NCBI GenBank assembly: GCA_945900965.1
Contig: CAMDKM010000012.1
Span: 1 to 64,000, forward strand
DNA from: Bordetella parapertussis
GTDB lineage: Bacteria > Pseudomonadota > Gammaproteobacteria > Burkholderiales > JACQAP01
DNA length: 64,000 bases
Direction of reading: 5' to 3'
Shown: positions 8,450-16,928 of the stretch, in pieces
How positions within the stretch are numbered: the stretch's first letter is position 1
Layout: each line of letters starts with the position of its first letter
Made by a program: the position numbers and the translations under genes
Notes under the pieces: generated by a model
What the model saw: only the letters and a program-made list of their open reading frames with translations
The model's database searches: none
Told to the model about the DNA's origin: nothing

Positions 8450-9408
8450 GATTGCCGAATACTTGATGAGGCGATTCGATCCGTCGAGTCGCGTCCGACC
8501 AGGCTGACGAAAATATCCTCCAGCGAACTCTGCTGAGTCTGCAAATCGGTGTAACCGACCCCCAGATCGTTCAAGGCGCGCAACAGCGAAGGAATGCGCG
8601 TGCCTTCTTCCGCGGCGTCGAAATTGCACTCGAGCTCGGTGCCATTCGACTTGAGCGTAAGACGCCATGCGGCCAATTGCGTGGGTATGGCTGTCATGGC
8701 TTGCTGCAAATGCAGCGTCAAGCGCTTCTTGCCGAGTTTTTTCATCAGAGCGAATTTCTCTTCCACCAGGATCAACTCGCCTTTGTTGATCACGCCGACG
8801 CGGTCCGCCATTTCTTCGGCTTCGTCGATGTAATGCGTCGTGAGGATGATGGTTACCCCACTGTCCCTGAGCTGGCGCACCAGCCGCCACATGTCGCGAC
8901 GCAGTTCGACATCAACCCCGGCGGTGGGTTCGTCGAGAAACAGGATTGCCGGTTCGTGGGCCAGGGCCTTGGCAATCAGCACCCGGCGCTTCATGCCGCC
9001 CGAGAGCGTCATGATCTTGTCGTTGCGCCGCTCCCACAACGATAGATCGCGCAACACTTTTTCCAGATGTCCGGCGTCCGGTGCACGGCCGAACAATCCC
9101 CGGCTGAAACGTATCGTGTTCCAGGTTGTTTCGAAGGTGTCCGTGTGCAACTCCTGGGGTACCAGGCCGATCTTGAAGCGGGTGATACGGTAGTCGCGCG
9201 TGATGTCGTAGCCGTCTACAGCCACGGTGCCCGAGGTAGGCGTGACGATGCCGCAGATGATGTTGATGAGCGTGGTCTTGCCGGCGCCATTGGGACCCAG
9301 CAGCGCAAATATCTCGCCTTGGGCGATGTCGAGGCTCACGTCTTCGAGCGCGTGTTGGCCCGACGCGTAGGTCTTGGTGAGTCGGGAAATCGATATGACG
9401 GGGGGCAT
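8446..9408 (-). CDS. ABC transporter ATP-binding protein
   Basis: 320 residues. Walker [10 protein letters not shown] (about residue 38), Q-loop LVPQELH, signature LSGGMKRRV, Walker [13 protein letters not shown] and switch His in [12 protein letters not shown] are all present. The C-terminal 90 residues form the extension typical of YadG/CcmA/DrrA-type ATPases of ABC-2 exporters. The permease gene overlaps its stop by 4 bases. Confidence 0.95.
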   Translation of the reverse strand: MPPVISISRLTKTYASGQHALEDVSLDIAQGEIFALLGPNGAGKTTLINIICGIVTPTSGTVAVDGYDITRDYRITRFKIGLVPQELHTDTFETTWNTIRFSRGLFGRAPDAGHLEKVLRDLSLWERRNDKIMTLSGGMKRRVLIAKALAHEPAILFLDEPTAGVDVELRRDMWRLVRQLRDSGVTIILTTHYIDEAEEMADRVGVINKGELILVEEKFALMKKLGKKRLTLHLQQAMTAIPTQLAAWRLTLKSNGTELECNFDAAEEGTRIPSLLRALNDLGVGYTDLQTQQSSLEDIFVSLVGRDSTDRIASSSIRQS

Positions 9409-9459
9409 AGGCGCGAGTCTAACGGCTTACGGCCCTGCAAGTTAGGCACCGTGAAAGAG

Positions 9460-10251
9460 TTACTTTGCCCGCCATCCCCCATCCACCACCATGGTATGCC
9501 CATTCACATAGCTGGCTTCGTCGGACGCCAGATAACACACAGCGGACGCGATGTCCTCGACAGTGCCGCGTACACCGGCCGGGACCAAGGCACGGACCTG
9601 ATCGTCATTGACCGCGACACCTCGTCCGCTCATGTCCGGCACGCCCGGTCCCAGCAAGGCCTGGGAATGAGGCCGCAGCCCGGTCGGAATTGCGCCGGGG
9701 CAGATCGCGTTGACCGTGATCCCGCGCGCGCCATAGGCAACCGCCATCTGCCGCGTGATGCCCACCACGCCATGTTTGGCGGCCACATATGCGGCACCGC
9801 CGCCGGTGCCATTAAGGCCGGCCACCGATGCCATATTGATGATGCGCCCCCGGCCACGCGGCAGCATTTCCTTCAGTGCCCGCTTGGCGCCGAGAAATAC
9901 ACTGACCAGATCGATATCGATGACCCTTCGAAACACCGCCTCGTCCATTTCATCGGCATTGAAGTAGCCGTCGAGAATGCCGGCGTTGTTGACCAGGATA
10001 TCGAGAGGGCCGAGTTCCTTGACCGCCGCGGTGATCGCCGCATCGATGTCGACGGACTTGCTGACGTCAGTGCGATAGCTTCGCGCGCGTCCGCCGGCCT
10101 TGACAATGATCTGGGCAGTTTCCCTGGCGGTGGCCTCGTCGATGTCGATCACCCCCACCCCCGCGCCGCGCGCACCGAGCATGATTGCGATAGCGCGCCC
10201 AATGCCCGAACCGGCTCCGGTAACCACGGCCATTTTCTTGTCAAAGCTCAT
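9460..10251 (-). CDS. SDR family NAD(P)-dependent oxidoreductase
   Basis: 263 residues. TGAGSGIGRA cofactor motif near residue 12, NNAG near 92, catalytic Ser in INMASVAG and YVAAK active site, ending VVDGGW. Two adjacent ATGs are available; the second (10251) is chosen because GAGGAG lies 6 bases before it but only 3 before the first. The acidic VIDIDE after the second strand suggests NAD+ preference. It stands alone downstream of a repeat; the substrate is unknown. Confidence 0.92.
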   Translation of the reverse strand: MSFDKKMAVVTGAGSGIGRAIAIMLGARGAGVGVIDIDEATARETAQIIVKAGGRARSYRTDVSKSVDIDAAITAAVKELGPLDILVNNAGILDGYFNADEMDEAVFRRVIDIDLVSVFLGAKRALKEMLPRGRGRIINMASVAGLNGTGGGAAYVAAKHGVVGITRQMAVAYGARGITVNAICPGAIPTGLRPHSQALLGPGVPDMSGRGVAVNDDQVRALVPAGVRGTVEDIASAVCYLASDEASYVNGHTMVVDGGWRAK

Positions 10252-10323
10252 CATTTGCTCCTCTACTTGTTCGGCATGTGCCTGAATCGCAAATATTTGG
10301 CGCTCGGGACGTCGAAGACGACT

Positions 10324-10346
10324 CCCTCTCCCTTGACGGGAGAGGG
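10324..10346. repeat. hairpin of the CCCTCTCCC dispersed repeat type
   Basis: CCCTCTCCC (10324-10332) and GGGAGAGGG (10338-10346) pair perfectly around TTGAC. Similar CCCTCTCC tracts follow to 10395, and then GGGGTCAGGCCTATACTTTATAGG, a piece that looks like a decayed mobile repeat. This fills the gap between the SDR start and the glutaredoxin-like gene. Confidence 0.6.
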
Positions 10347-10434
10347 CAGGGGAGAGGGTGAAAAACCCGGCGCGCTCGCCTCCCTCTCCGGAAATATGGG
10401 GTCAGGCCTATACTTTATAGGTCATTCTGGCACC

Positions 10435-10806
10435 TTACATCTTTAGCGCCGCCAGGAATTCGTCCGAATCGAAACCGTTCTTCATCTGGTAGCCGCGCAC
10501 CAGCAAAAAAGGCGTGCCGTCCGCGCCATAATTTCTGAATTCCTGAATGCAGCGCTCATCCACGCTCATATTGCATTCGGTAAACGCAAAACCATTCTGG
10601 TTAAGCCAACCCTTGGCCTGGGTGCAATATCCACAATCGGTGGTCGAGTACATCACCACATCGCCGGCCTTGACGGTTGCGGCCAAAGCGCTAATTTGTG
10701 TCGAGGTCATTTTGCCCGTTGAAGAAGGGGAAGCACCTGTTCCAAAGTGTTTCCAAGCGAGGTGCAGGCAGCCTACAGCCAGCAATAGAATGAACAGTCG
10801 GCCCAT
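10435..10806 (-). CDS. exported glutaredoxin/thioredoxin-fold protein
   Basis: 123 residues. An N-terminal hydrophobic stretch (residues 4-19) is a signal peptide or membrane anchor, followed by a glutaredoxin-like domain with the redox motif DCGYC (about residue 58) and the cis-Pro element GTPFLLVRG. A third and fourth cysteine (NMSVDERC) lie after the second strand. Members act in periplasmic thiol-disulfide exchange or are of unknown role. No strong ribosome site is visible before the ATG. Confidence 0.8.
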   Translation of the reverse strand: MGRLFILLLAVGCLHLAWKHFGTGASPSSTGKMTSTQISALAATVKAGDVVMYSTTDCGYCTQAKGWLNQNGFAFTECNMSVDERCIQEFRNYGADGTPFLLVRGYQMKNGFDSDEFLAALKM

Positions 10807-10870
10807 GGGCGCTACAATTCGAATTCGATTTGTCTCAGATTATAGCCGCCAGATTTCTTTATTCCGCCGA

Positions 10871-11575
10871 TCACATCCGCCCGGCGATCGGAATTAATGC
10901 GCCCGTGATGGCCCGTGCCCGGTCGGAAAGCAGGAACACAATCAGATCGGCAATCTGGTCTGGACTTACCCAGCGCGAAAAATCGGCATCCGGCATGTCG
11001 GCGCGATTGGCAGAAGTGTCGATGATCGAAGGCAGGACGGCATTTACGGTCACCGCCCGGTCTTTCAATTCCTCGGCCATAGCCTCGGTAAGCTTGGCCA
11101 CGCCAGCCTTCGACGCGGCATAAGCGCCCATGCCAGTGCCGGCCTTGGCCGCCGCTAGGGCGCCCACATTCACGATGCGCCCGTTGGCGGAAGCGAGCAG
11201 ATGCGGCAGTGCCGCCTGCGAGGCATTGACCGCGGTGCGTACATTCATCTGGTAGAGATGGTCCCAGGTGTCGATGCTGCCGCTGACTATCTTTTCCCAA
11301 CGAAATCCACCGGCGACATTGACCAGCGCATCCAGACGCCCAAAGCGCGCGATGATTTGCGCAATTGCCTGGCGCGCGCTGCCCGCTGATCCTAGATCAA
11401 CGCCACCCAGGGCAAGTGCCTCCGGCATGTCCGGCGGTGCTTTCGAGTTCTCCGCCCGGTCGATCAGAGCGACCTTCGCCCCGGCTGTTACGGTGGTCCT
11501 CGCCACGGCCGCGCCCAAGCTGCCAAAGCCCCCGGTTACCGCAACAACCTTCCCATTCAGGTCCAGCGAAATCAT
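10871..11575 (-). CDS. SDR family protein with Ala at the catalytic Ser position
   Basis: 234 residues of SDR fold: TGGFGSLGAAVA cofactor loop, NVAGG instead of NNAG, and the YAASK pair. At the site of the catalytic serine, 13 residues before the Tyr, the sequence is IVNVGALAA, so an alanine replaces serine. The C-terminus LIPIAGRM lacks the usual DGG. I recall a group of SDRs with this NVGA form, so this may be a family property and not decay. GGGAGC precedes the ATG. The reaction is unknown. Confidence 0.88.
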   Translation of the reverse strand: MISLDLNGKVVAVTGGFGSLGAAVARTTVTAGAKVALIDRAENSKAPPDMPEALALGGVDLGSAGSARQAIAQIIARFGRLDALVNVAGGFRWEKIVSGSIDTWDHLYQMNVRTAVNASQAALPHLLASANGRIVNVGALAAAKAGTGMGAYAASKAGVAKLTEAMAEELKDRAVTVNAVLPSIIDTSANRADMPDADFSRWVSPDQIADLIVFLLSDRARAITGALIPIAGRM

Positions 11576-11650
11576 GAATTGCTCCCGTATTCCGGTGTAC
11601 GCCGCCTGTCAATGGCCCTGTGCTTCCCGCGAGATGGATTACTCTGTGCA

Positions 11651-11947
11651 CTATTCTCCACCGTACCCCGCTTCCCGCTGGTGCTTTATTGAAAGAACCA
11701 GACGGTCGTCAAACTCTTCGTGCCACCGGTAGAGCGCGACATAGCCGTATTGCCCTCTGGAAATTACGAGTTCACGATAGCCGCTCTCCACCTTTCGCCC
11801 AATCAATGGATGACCTTTGAGAATTTCCACGGCTTCGCGAATACGCCCAACAGTGGAGATGGCACCTTGCGGATCGGACTGTGCAATGAATTCAAAAATC
11901 CCCTCCAGATCCTTAAGGCATAGCGGACTTAAACTGACGGTGGCCAC
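11651..11947 (-). CDS. parE: ParE/RelE-type toxin
   Basis: 98 residues of the RelE/ParE superfamily: LSPLCLKDLEGIFEFIAQ at the first helix, GHPLIGRKVES, REL-VISRGQYGYVALYRWHEEFDDRLVLSIKHQRE with the YRxxxxxxxVLxIxHxRE pattern of ParE. It starts with GTG inside the end of the antitoxin gene (19-base overlap), the normal antitoxin-first order. Likely target is DNA gyrase, known for ParE; not proven here. Confidence 0.88.
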   Translation of the reverse strand: MATVSLSPLCLKDLEGIFEFIAQSDPQGAISTVGRIREAVEILKGHPLIGRKVESGYRELVISRGQYGYVALYRWHEEFDDRLVLSIKHQREAGYGGE

Positions 11948-12219
11948 TTCTTCGCCCGCGGTTTGGTTGCCTTCTTGCCTCGGGCTCTGGCTTCCAGATA
12001 AGCGAGGGCTTCGGACGCCTCGTACGCTTTTCCGCCCCGAAGCACTTCGGCATGTGCGACCTGCGCCTCTTCCATGAACTGCCGGCGCTGTTCGGCGCGT
12101 TCGGTTTCGCGCCGGATGGCTTCCACCATGAAAGCATGCGCAGTCTGTTCGCGTTGTGCTACGACCGCGTCAACGCGCTTCTTTAGTTCATCGGGTAACT
12201 TCAAACTCGTGGCCGCCAT
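11929..12219 (-). CDS. ribbon-helix-helix antitoxin
   Basis: 96 residues. The N-terminal SLKLPDELKKRVDAVVAQREQTAHAFMVEAI is a ribbon-helix-helix DNA-binding and dimer module (CopG/ParD-like); a charged helix and a Lys/Arg-rich tail follow, the part that probably wraps the toxin. AGGAG precedes the ATG. It is first in a two-gene operon with the ParE-type toxin and should repress its own promoter, as is known for such pairs. Confidence 0.87.
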   Translation of the reverse strand: MAATSLKLPDELKKRVDAVVAQREQTAHAFMVEAIRRETERAEQRRQFMEEAQVAHAEVLRGGKAYEASEALAYLEARARGKKATKPRAKKWPPSV

Positions 12220-12311
12220 GATTGGTCTCCTGACCTTACGGTAGCAACAAAGTACTACTCACGCGACGTGTCTGTCAAGAATGCGCTGGGGTTCATCCCG
12301 AAGGTAATCTC

Positions 12312-14030
12312 TTACGACGCCAGCTTGCCCTTCAACACTTGGCCGGCATAATTGCCGGTCGGCTCGCCGTTCTCCAGGGTCACGACTCCGTTGACGATGG
12401 CGGCGCGAATCCCCTCGGCTTTTTGCACCAGCCGTCGTGCACCGCCGGGCAAGTCGCTTTCGACCGTCGGCAGAAGCGGGCGCACGCGGTCTTCCTCGAA
12501 CAGCAGCACGTCGGCCTTGTAGCCTTCCTTGATGAGGCCGCGGTCTCTCAACTCGAAGGCTTGCGCGTTGTCGTGAGACAACTTTTTTATTGCTTGCTCC
12601 AAGGTAAAGGCGCCGCGCTTGTTCACCCAGTAGTGCAGCAGATGAGTTTGCAGAGAAGAACCCATCTCCTGCGCGACATGCGCGCCCGAGTCGGAGAAAG
12701 TCGCCAGCGTAAAGACCTGGCTGAGCATGCCCAGAATGTCCTCGCGGCTTTCATTCACGATCGGCTGCACGTAGATCTGGTTCTCGTTGTCGAGCGATAG
12801 GTCGATCATGACTTCCACGGGATGTTTGCCGCGCGCCCGGGCGAGTTCATCGACGGTCGGGTCATCCCAATCAACTCCCTTGAGCGCGTAGAGATTGCCG
12901 TAGTCCGGCTTGCGGGGGTCCGTCGTGGCAGCGCCGCCGCCTTGCATCGTGTTGTCCCGGGGTTTCATCGTCTGCTCGGCCGCGATCAGCTCGTGGCGCC
13001 GCGCCGGGTCGCGCAATTGTTGTTTCTGCTCCTCCAGCGGCAAAGACCGAATGGCCTTCCAGGCAGGCAGCACATCGAACGGCAGATAGGACTTCAGCGA
13101 GAAGATCGCATTGATCGAACGCGTCGTGCCCTGAGCGAACATGCGCCCGCCGGCTTCGTTCACCTCTCGGATCGCTTTCGCCTGGGTCTGCCACTTCACA
13201 GGCTCTTCGCCCTGGCGCGTGTTGAAGATACCGAACATGATGGGGCGTTTATGCGTGAGTGCCAGATGACGCATCCGTTTCAGGAATGCGACGCTTACGG
13301 TTTGCGAAGCGATCTCGGGCCCGGTCTGAAAAATCCCCGCACCAAGTTCCGCCATCGCCGCGACGATGCGTTCGATTTCGTCCCATCCCGCGACTCGACT
13401 GGCGACCGGTGTGCCGTCGGGCGTCAGGTGAGTATGCGTGCGCGAGGTGGAAAACCCCACCGCCCCCGCCTTGAGTGCCTCCTGGACCAGACGCGCCATG
13501 CGGCAGATTTCTTCGTCGGAGGCCTTGTCCGTCACCGCGCGCCGGCCCATGACGTACATTCGCACCGCCGAGTGCCCGATATACATCGCGTAGTTCAGCG
13601 CCTTGGGCCGGCGCTCGACTGCGGCCATGTATTCGGGGAAGGTTTCCCAGGTCCAGTCAATACCGGCCGCCATGGCATCGGTCGAGATGTCCTCGACGTA
13701 GGACAGGCTGTTCGCATACCACTCGCGATCCGCCGGCTTGCACGGGGCCAACGTGAAGCCACAGTTGCTCATCACCACCGAGGTCACGCCGTGGAAGCAC
13801 GAACAACTGCCCAGCGGGTCCCACATCACCTGCGCATCCATGTGGGTGTGGCCGTCAATGAAGCCGGGCGAGACAATCAACCCGTCGGCGTCGATGGTGC
13901 GCCGGGCCGCATCGCCGATGCGCCCGACCTTGGCAATGCGGCCGTTCGAGATGCCGACATCCGCGACAAAGCGCTTGCCGCCCGAGCCATCGACTACGGT
14001 GCCGCCGCGTATCAGTAGATCCAGTGTCAT
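12312..14030 (-). CDS. D-aminoacylase/N-acyl-D-amino-acid deacylase family amidohydrolase
   Basis: 572 residues. LLIRGGTVVDGSGG at the start, the metal HxH in FIDGHTHMD (about residue 62), the metal-bridging cysteine in MSNCGFTLAP, GIFNTRQGE mid-protein and the late SDSGAHV Asp place it in the D-aminoacylase branch of the amidohydrolase superfamily. Members hydrolyse N-acyl-D-amino acids or related amides. GGAGAAAT precedes the ATG. It ends about 90 bases from the toxin-antitoxin pair and is probably monocistronic. Confidence 0.92.
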   Translation of the reverse strand: MTLDLLIRGGTVVDGSGGKRFVADVGISNGRIAKVGRIGDAARRTIDADGLIVSPGFIDGHTHMDAQVMWDPLGSCSCFHGVTSVVMSNCGFTLAPCKPADREWYANSLSYVEDISTDAMAAGIDWTWETFPEYMAAVERRPKALNYAMYIGHSAVRMYVMGRRAVTDKASDEEICRMARLVQEALKAGAVGFSTSRTHTHLTPDGTPVASRVAGWDEIERIVAAMAELGAGIFQTGPEIASQTVSVAFLKRMRHLALTHKRPIMFGIFNTRQGEEPVKWQTQAKAIREVNEAGGRMFAQGTTRSINAIFSLKSYLPFDVLPAWKAIRSLPLEEQKQQLRDPARRHELIAAEQTMKPRDNTMQGGGAATTDPRKPDYGNLYALKGVDWDDPTVDELARARGKHPVEVMIDLSLDNENQIYVQPIVNESREDILGMLSQVFTLATFSDSGAHVAQEMGSSLQTHLLHYWVNKRGAFTLEQAIKKLSHDNAQAFELRDRGLIKEGYKADVLLFEEDRVRPLLPTVESDLPGGARRLVQKAEGIRAAIVNGVVTLENGEPTGNYAGQVLKGKLAS

Positions 14031-14393
14031 GGATTTCTCCTATCGCCGGTCAGGTGTTTTATACGGCCGAAAGGCAGTCATTCAGGCAAGCCTCTCGCGC
14101 CTCGGCCCGTCTTTCGGACCTGGAGTCTGAATTCTCTCACGATGTCGAGCAGATCTTCCCCTGGAGTTGTTGCTGGAACGACTGCGCCCAGGCCACCAGG
14201 ATTTGCATGGAGTATCAAGCTTTGCGGGATTTATTAAGACAATCGCCAAGAGAACAGAAGGTAAGCCATGAAGGGACAAAGGGGAATCTCACCAAGAAAA
14301 TATTCCTGAACGAGTAGAGAAAGCATTACTAGGACAATCCTGGGAATTTTGTTTTTGGTCTGCGCTCATCTTCGACGCCGTGACGGGAACCTC
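14031..14393. other. intergenic region, nothing recognised
   Basis: 363 bases between two minus-strand genes. Short open frames exist on both strands but have no ribosome site, no family resemblance and odd composition. No hairpin, repeat or promoter stands out. It probably carries the promoter of the D-aminoacylase gene. Confidence 0.5.
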
Positions 14394-15140
14394 CTAAGCC
14401 GCCATGTAACCCCCGTCCACCGGCAACGCTATGCCGGTGACGAAAGCCGCTTCATCGCTCGCCAGGTACAAAATCGCAGCTGCAATTTCCTCAGGGAATC
14501 CGAAACGGCCGAGGGGATAGCGCTTCAATACTCGTTCCGTCCAGGCCGGGTCCTGGCGCAGGCCGACGGTCATCGGGGTTTCGATTACACCTGGGCAGAC
14601 GCAATTAACGCGAACGGCGGGCGCCAGTTCCAGCGCCATCTGGCGGGTAAAATTGACGATGGCGCCTTTTGACGCGGCGTAGGCCGAGCCGGTCGAGCCG
14701 CCCACCAGACCAAATATGGACGCGAGATGGGTGATGGAACCCGCGCCGCTGGCCGTGAGTGCCGGTGTGGCCGCGCGCGAAGCGAGGAAGGTTCCGGTGA
14801 GGTTGATGTCGATTACGCGATTCCAATCTTCAAGCGTCGGCGTAACGTTGGGTCGCGCAGGCCGCACGCCTGCCGAGTTGACCAGCGTGGTAAGTCGGCC
14901 AAATCGAGTTAGCGTGTCCGCCACCATGCGTTCGCAGGCTGACTCGTCCGTCACGTCCACCACGAGCGCCATGGCCTCACCGCCCGCCGCAGTGATCGCC
15001 TGGGCAGTCTGCGCGGCAGCTTCGGCCGAAGTATCAGCGCACACCACCTGCGCTCCTTCCGCACCCAGGCGCATTGCCGTGGCGCGGCCAAGTCCTGAAG
15101 CCGCGCCGGTGACCAGCGCCACTTTGTTTTTCATTCGCAT
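14394..15140 (-). CDS. SDR family NAD(P)-dependent oxidoreductase
   Basis: 248 residues: TGAASGLG cofactor motif near residue 13, NSAG, catalytic Ser in THLASIFG, YAASK, and PVDGGY at the end. The start ATG at 15140 is preceded by GAGAGGA 6 bases upstream; the longer frame to 15176 lacks one. It is the third stand-alone classical SDR of the region. DTSAEA after the second strand suggests NAD+ preference. The substrate is unknown. Confidence 0.92.
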   Translation of the reverse strand: MRMKNKVALVTGAASGLGRATAMRLGAEGAQVVCADTSAEAAAQTAQAITAAGGEAMALVVDVTDESACERMVADTLTRFGRLTTLVNSAGVRPARPNVTPTLEDWNRVIDINLTGTFLASRAATPALTASGAGSITHLASIFGLVGGSTGSAYAASKGAIVNFTRQMALELAPAVRVNCVCPGVIETPMTVGLRQDPAWTERVLKRYPLGRFGFPEEIAAAILYLASDEAAFVTGIALPVDGGYMAA

Positions 15141-15328
15141 ATTGTTTCCTCTCCGCACTTCACCGATCCACAACAATCGGGTTAGCCAAAATTCCGCCTC
15201 GTCTCCGCGCCGTCTCGACCGTTCCGACCAAATAGACGAGTATCAATAGGATACGCCAGTGCTTGGCCTGCTTCACCGGGCTCGGGATCGTGTATTCTTC
15301 GATGAAGTTTCCATTCGTCGAAGCTTTT

Positions 15329-16414
15329 ATGTCACGCAAATCCATTCTCATTGCCGGCGCCTCAGGTCTTGTGGGCTATGCCGCCATGAAGCACTTTGCG
15401 TCCGAGCCGGACTGCGACGTTATCGCTGTTTCCCGGCGCAAGCCCGACGAGACGTTTGGCGCGCGTTTCATGCCCGCGGACCTTACGGATGCCAAACAGT
15501 GCGCCGAATTGTTTGGCGCAATGACGGGTGTTACGCATGTTGTCTATGCCGCGCTCCATGAGCGCCCCGGCCTGATCGCAGGCTGGCAGGAAGCGGAACA
15601 GATCAGAATTAATGATCTGATGCTGAGAAACCTGCTCGATCCATTGGGGAAATCGGCCAGGAGCTTGCGGCATGTTTGCCTTTTGCAGGGGACGAAAGCC
15701 TATGGTGTGCATGTGCGGCCGATGAAAGTACCGGCGCGCGAGGGTATCTCCGAGGCACGCGACATCCCCAATTTCTATTGGGCCCAGGAAGACTATCTGC
15801 GTGGTTTGCAGCGCGACAAGTCCTGGGGCTTCACGATATTGCGCCCGGTGCTGATCGTCGGCTACTCCTGGGGCAGCGCCATGAATGTCATACCCGCGCT
15901 GGGCGTCTACGCTGCGTTTATGCGGGAGAGGGGGCTGCCGCTGCACTATCCGGGCGGTCCGGCGCGGGTGGGGCAGGTCGTCGATGCCGGATTGCTTGCC
16001 CGCTGCATTGCCTGGTCGGGCGAGGCTAAAAGTGCTTTCAACGGGACATTCAACGTCGCCAACGGCGATGTCTACACCTGGCCGAACGTGTGGCCTGCCA
16101 TTGCCCAAGCCTGCAGCATGTCCCCGGGTGAGCCGGTGCCGATGAGCCTGGAAAAGGAACTCCTGCCTTGCGAGGAAGAGTGGGCCAAGATTCGCGCCAA
16201 GCATGGCCTGGTCTCGCCTGATCTGAAAGCGTTCATAGGGCAATCCTTCGAATACGCCGACTACCAGATGGGCTACGGGCGAACTCAACCGGCGCCGCCG
16301 TCGTTCTCGTCCACTAACAAACTGCACGAGGCGGGATTTCACGAAGTTATGGACTCGGAGGAAATGTTTACGAAGTGGTTTGAAGAGTTCGCTCGCAGAC
16401 GATTGTTGCCGTAA
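15329..16414 (+). CDS. PRISE-type SDR (progesterone 5-beta-reductase/iridoid synthase-like)
   Basis: 361 residues, an extended SDR with ILIAGASGLVG at the N-terminus. The core shows LQGTKAYG, IPNFYWAQEDYL, FTILRPVLIVGYSWGSAMN and YAAFMRERGLPLHYPG, which line up with the plant progesterone 5-beta-reductase/iridoid synthase (PRISE) motifs LQTGTKHY, NFYYTQED and RPxxIxGFSxxSMMN; the conserved Lys and Tyr are therefore present. PRISE enzymes reduce activated C=C bonds in enones or dialdehydes using NADPH. Starts at 15302 or 15263 are also possible; none has a good ribosome site. It is divergent from the SDR at 14.4 kb. Confidence 0.82.
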   Translation: MSRKSILIAGASGLVGYAAMKHFASEPDCDVIAVSRRKPDETFGARFMPADLTDAKQCAELFGAMTGVTHVVYAALHERPGLIAGWQEAEQIRINDLMLRNLLDPLGKSARSLRHVCLLQGTKAYGVHVRPMKVPAREGISEARDIPNFYWAQEDYLRGLQRDKSWGFTILRPVLIVGYSWGSAMNVIPALGVYAAFMRERGLPLHYPGGPARVGQVVDAGLLARCIAWSGEAKSAFNGTFNVANGDVYTWPNVWPAIAQACSMSPGEPVPMSLEKELLPCEEEWAKIRAKHGLVSPDLKAFIGQSFEYADYQMGYGRTQPAPPSFSSTNKLHEAGFHEVMDSEEMFTKWFEEFARRRLLP

Positions 16415-16448
16415 CGCCCGTATACCAGTTCTCCGAAAACGTTATTCC

Positions 16449-16862
16449 CTAAATCGCCGCAATCGGTTGAACCTCGACAAGGAATGACTCACCCACGAGG
16501 CGATCGACCATCAGCAGTGTGTTGGGCGGGTACTTGCCATCCGGGAACATCTTCGGGAATTCGCGCTTCCGGTACGCCATGAATTTCGGAATGTCCTGGG
16601 AGTGAACCAGGTAAGTAGTGAATTGCACGATGTTGCCCCAGCCAGCGCCGGCGGATTTCAATGCTGCTTCGATGTTCTTGAAAACCTGCTGGCACTGGGC
16701 GTCGAAATTGTCCGCACCGACGATGTTTCCCGCGACATCGGTGGAAAGCTGCCCGGCGATGAACAACCATTCGGAAGCGTTTTTTACGCGTGCGATCTGG
16801 GAGTACTGCCCCAATGGTTTGCCGAGCCCTTCGGGGTTGGTGATAGTGATTTGCGCAGACAT
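16449..16862 (-). CDS. RidA family protein (Rid/YjgF/UK114)
   Basis: 137 residues of the RidA family: an N-terminal YSQIARVKNASEWLFIAGQLS block, NIEAALKSAGAGWGNIVQFTTYL and the terminal TLLMVDRLVGESFLVEVQPIAA. Members deaminate enamine/imine intermediates or act on related substrates. The usual C-terminal Arg of canonical RidA (R105, IRxxVEV) is replaced by VDRLVGESFLVEV, with Arg shifted, so imine deaminase activity is not certain. GAGAGG precedes the ATG. Confidence 0.9.
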   Translation of the reverse strand: MSAQITITNPEGLGKPLGQYSQIARVKNASEWLFIAGQLSTDVAGNIVGADNFDAQCQQVFKNIEAALKSAGAGWGNIVQFTTYLVHSQDIPKFMAYRKREFPKMFPDGKYPPNTLLMVDRLVGESFLVEVQPIAAI

Positions 16863-16928
16863 TGAGTTCCTCTCTTGTTTGTGAATCGGCGGGGTTTATC
16901 GTTGCTTCAGGTCAGGCAGCGCACACTG

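Noticed and set aside
12822-14018. 398-residue plus-strand frame opposite the D-aminoacylase gene
   Set aside because: Shadow frame; the minus-strand product has complete metal motifs.
14208-14317. Short plus-strand frame in the 14.0-14.4 kb gap
   Set aside because: 36 residues, no ribosome site and no resemblance to known small proteins.
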